Source: a virus. From it: 38,401 nucleotides of DNA. The stretch spans positions 1-38,401 of IMG/VR virus record IMGVR_UViG_3300034072_000566; one strand, written 5' to 3'. The position numbers were made by a program, and so were the translations under genes. Shown here one piece after another: positions 38,337 through 38,401 of this stretch. The stretch's first letter is position 1; the number at the start of each line of letters is the position of its first letter. Below the pieces are notes generated by a model. The model saw nothing but the letters and a program-made list of their open reading frames with translations, had not been told where the DNA came from and ran no database searches.

Positions 38337-38401
38337 TTTGCCCCCTTCCCCCTGCGCTTTTTCTCAATCCGCCTGCAAACAAAAGAAACTCTGACGAAAG
38401 G

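Noticed and set aside
38337-38401. Possible end of a further upstream gene
   Set aside because: Only about a dozen codons would be visible in one frame before a stop at 38364-38366. Too short to call; the rest is the leader of the methyltransferase fusion.
1-38401. CRISPR array, insertion sequence or integrase
   Set aside because: I saw no regular spaced repeats, transposase motifs or tyrosine/serine recombinase motifs in any frame.

Overview
This 38.4 kb window is a tailed-phage genome segment, either a free phage or a prophage. All protein genes I can support lie on the minus strand, so the window is transcribed from right to left. Many neighbouring genes overlap by ATGA or TAATG. The virion genes are siphovirus-like: HK97/lambda-type head genes, one tail-tube gene, no sheath, a tail-chaperone pair with a frameshift signal, and a tape measure. 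The host is probably Planctomycetota. I infer this from a tail-fibre-region protein (23079-23522) and its neighbours, which resemble proteins I associate with Planctomycetes, and from the high GC; no host marker proves it. I recognise no integrase, DNA polymerase, holin or endolysin.

Structural region (38.3 to 20.1 kb). In transcription order: ParB-DNA methyltransferase fusion, small-terminase-like protein, large terminase, zinc ribbon, gpW-like connector, portal with a C-terminal extension, protease-capsid fusion, DUF2190-like decoration protein, head-tail joining proteins, a glycosyltransferase, tail tube, tail chaperones G/GT with an A AAA AAC slip site, tape measure, three distal tail or unknown proteins, and two more glycan-modifying enzymes (a Stealth-like glycosyltransferase and a glycosyltransferase-methyltransferase fusion).

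Small-gene region (20.1 to 15.5 kb). Two near-consensus sigma70 promoters with the same -35 hexamer (TGGACA, 17-base spacer) sit at 20.05 and 19.06 kb. Six leaders between 17.4 and 20.05 kb share a TCACCAC motif (nine copies), often after a hairpin. This region holds zinc-finger proteins, ParB/DGQHR-type proteins, a 59-nt tRNA-like cloverleaf directly after a stop codon, two tiny membrane proteins, a winged-helix regulator and a CsrA-like RNA-binding protein.

Recombination and replication region (15.5 to 2.6 kb). PolB-type 3'-5' exonuclease, RecT-like annealase, SSB-like protein, RecD-like helicase and ERCC4-type nuclease form a recombination set. After them come small regulators (tandem HTH, Cro-like HTH), Cys-rich proteins, translation-coupled micro-ORFs and a large AEP primase/AAA ATPase. 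Downstream of the primase, a 335-base gap holds nine TGTAAC repeats and a purine/pyrimidine tract, a good candidate replication origin.

Left end (2.6 to 0 kb). An unknown 164-residue protein, a DUF1353-like protein, a staphylococcal-nuclease-like protein, an exported and membrane-anchored thioredoxin-like protein, and a gene cut by the window edge.
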